From Impatiens glandulifera (Eukaryota; Streptophyta; Magnoliopsida; Ericales; Balsaminaceae): 64,000 bases of DNA. The notes below the pieces were generated by a model. It worked only from the letters and a program-made list of their open reading frames with translations. It was not told the origin of the DNA and searched no databases. Below, piece after piece: positions 63,701-64,000 of the stretch. The DNA lies in contig NC_061863.1 of the NCBI RefSeq assembly GCF_907164915.1, positions 37,607,382-37,671,381 on the forward strand, in the 5' to 3' direction. Every line of letters begins with the position of its first letter. Positions within the stretch are counted from its first letter, which is position 1. The position numbers and the translations under genes are program-made.

Positions 63701-64000
63701 CAACAAGCGAGCCAACAACAAAAATTAGTTGTAGGACCTAAGAACTAGAGAAGTCACTGTTCGTGGTGTACCTTCAAAAGCCTTCATCACAATCCTAATA
63801 GCTGGTCAATTTAAATTAAAAAAAAAGATTGATTAGCTTGTTTAATTGTATATGTTTGAATTCTTTGTTTATTTATACATAACTGAAATTTCTACAGAAG
63901 AAATAATCTAGTTATCTTGGATTAGAAGTGACTTTCGTCTTGTGCCGCATTGCTGTGTCGTGTCGTATCGTATTTTTCACATATACAAAGACAAAACATT
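60764..64000 (+). repeat. tandem array of ~750-bp units (GTGTCGGGC-containing)
   Basis: Units begin at a TGTGGCTAGTTAGCTAATTA landmark at about 60764, 61526, 62258, 62823 and 63605, giving lengths of 762, 732, 565 and 782 bases; the fifth runs off the window. Each contains GTCACTGTTCGTGGTGTACC, GTTATCTTGGATTAGAAG, TTATTTGTATTCTGAATATTGG and a GC-richer GTGTCGGGC/CCGTGCCGACCCGT segment. The third unit lacks about 190 bases. No coding potential. The repeat family is unknown to me. Confidence 0.85.

Overview
The window looks like a repeat-dominated, strongly AT-rich stretch of a flowering-plant nuclear chromosome. Three things point there: Ty1/copia retrotransposons primed by initiator-Met tRNA, plant-type LINE relics, and a spliced gene for a small secreted cysteine-rich peptide. 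The gag and accessory-ORF style recalls, from memory and unverified, elements annotated in Lamiales (Gesneriaceae) genomes. No tRNA, rRNA or CRISPR was seen.

Layout. 1-3371: 3' part of a decayed copia element (element 1, + strand) with gag, protease and integrase remnants and a 3' LTR. 3372-9035: AT-rich intergenic DNA with a LINE 3' end, a 1.2-kb inverted repeat and a MITE-like element. 9040-13614: an LTR-like palindrome array and a decayed minus-strand copia element (element 2) with its LTR. 14478-15795: the one likely host gene, a three-exon minus-strand gene for a 90-residue secreted peptide with eight cysteines (ESF1/MEG-like), with TATA box and poly(A) signal. A 146-bp (TA)n tract lies in its second intron. 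15854-20037: intergenic DNA, an unidentified less AT-rich block, an outlying patch of satellite-like motif and a minus-strand LINE relic.

20038-59758: a satellite array of about 30 kb built from a ~20-bp motif (core ACGTGTTAAAC). It is organised as a higher-order repeat in which two variants (A and B) of a ~120-bp non-motif anchor block mostly alternate. A-to-A spacing is mostly 2.1-2.7 kb, with exact 2690-bp and 2344-bp steps in the best homogenised part.

The array is interrupted at 46367-55615 by a structurally complete but non-autonomous copia insertion (element 3, minus strand). It has two LTRs, a 5-bp target duplication, a primer-binding site and a polypurine tract. It keeps a broken gag and has no recognisable pol. 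In place of pol it carries a ~2.4-kb accessory ORF with its own TATA box and leader.

59759-64000: an LTR-like segment starting with a 17-bp minisatellite, then a tandem repeat of ~730-780-bp units containing GTGTCGGGC-type sequence, running off the right edge.

How the parts relate: every LTR family here carries its own short tandem array; where a TATA box is visible the array lies upstream of it. The satellite has hosted at least two retroelement insertions, and one of these occurs at the same satellite position in two repeat units. Element 3 is the most interesting composite, and the peptide gene is the most interesting single gene.
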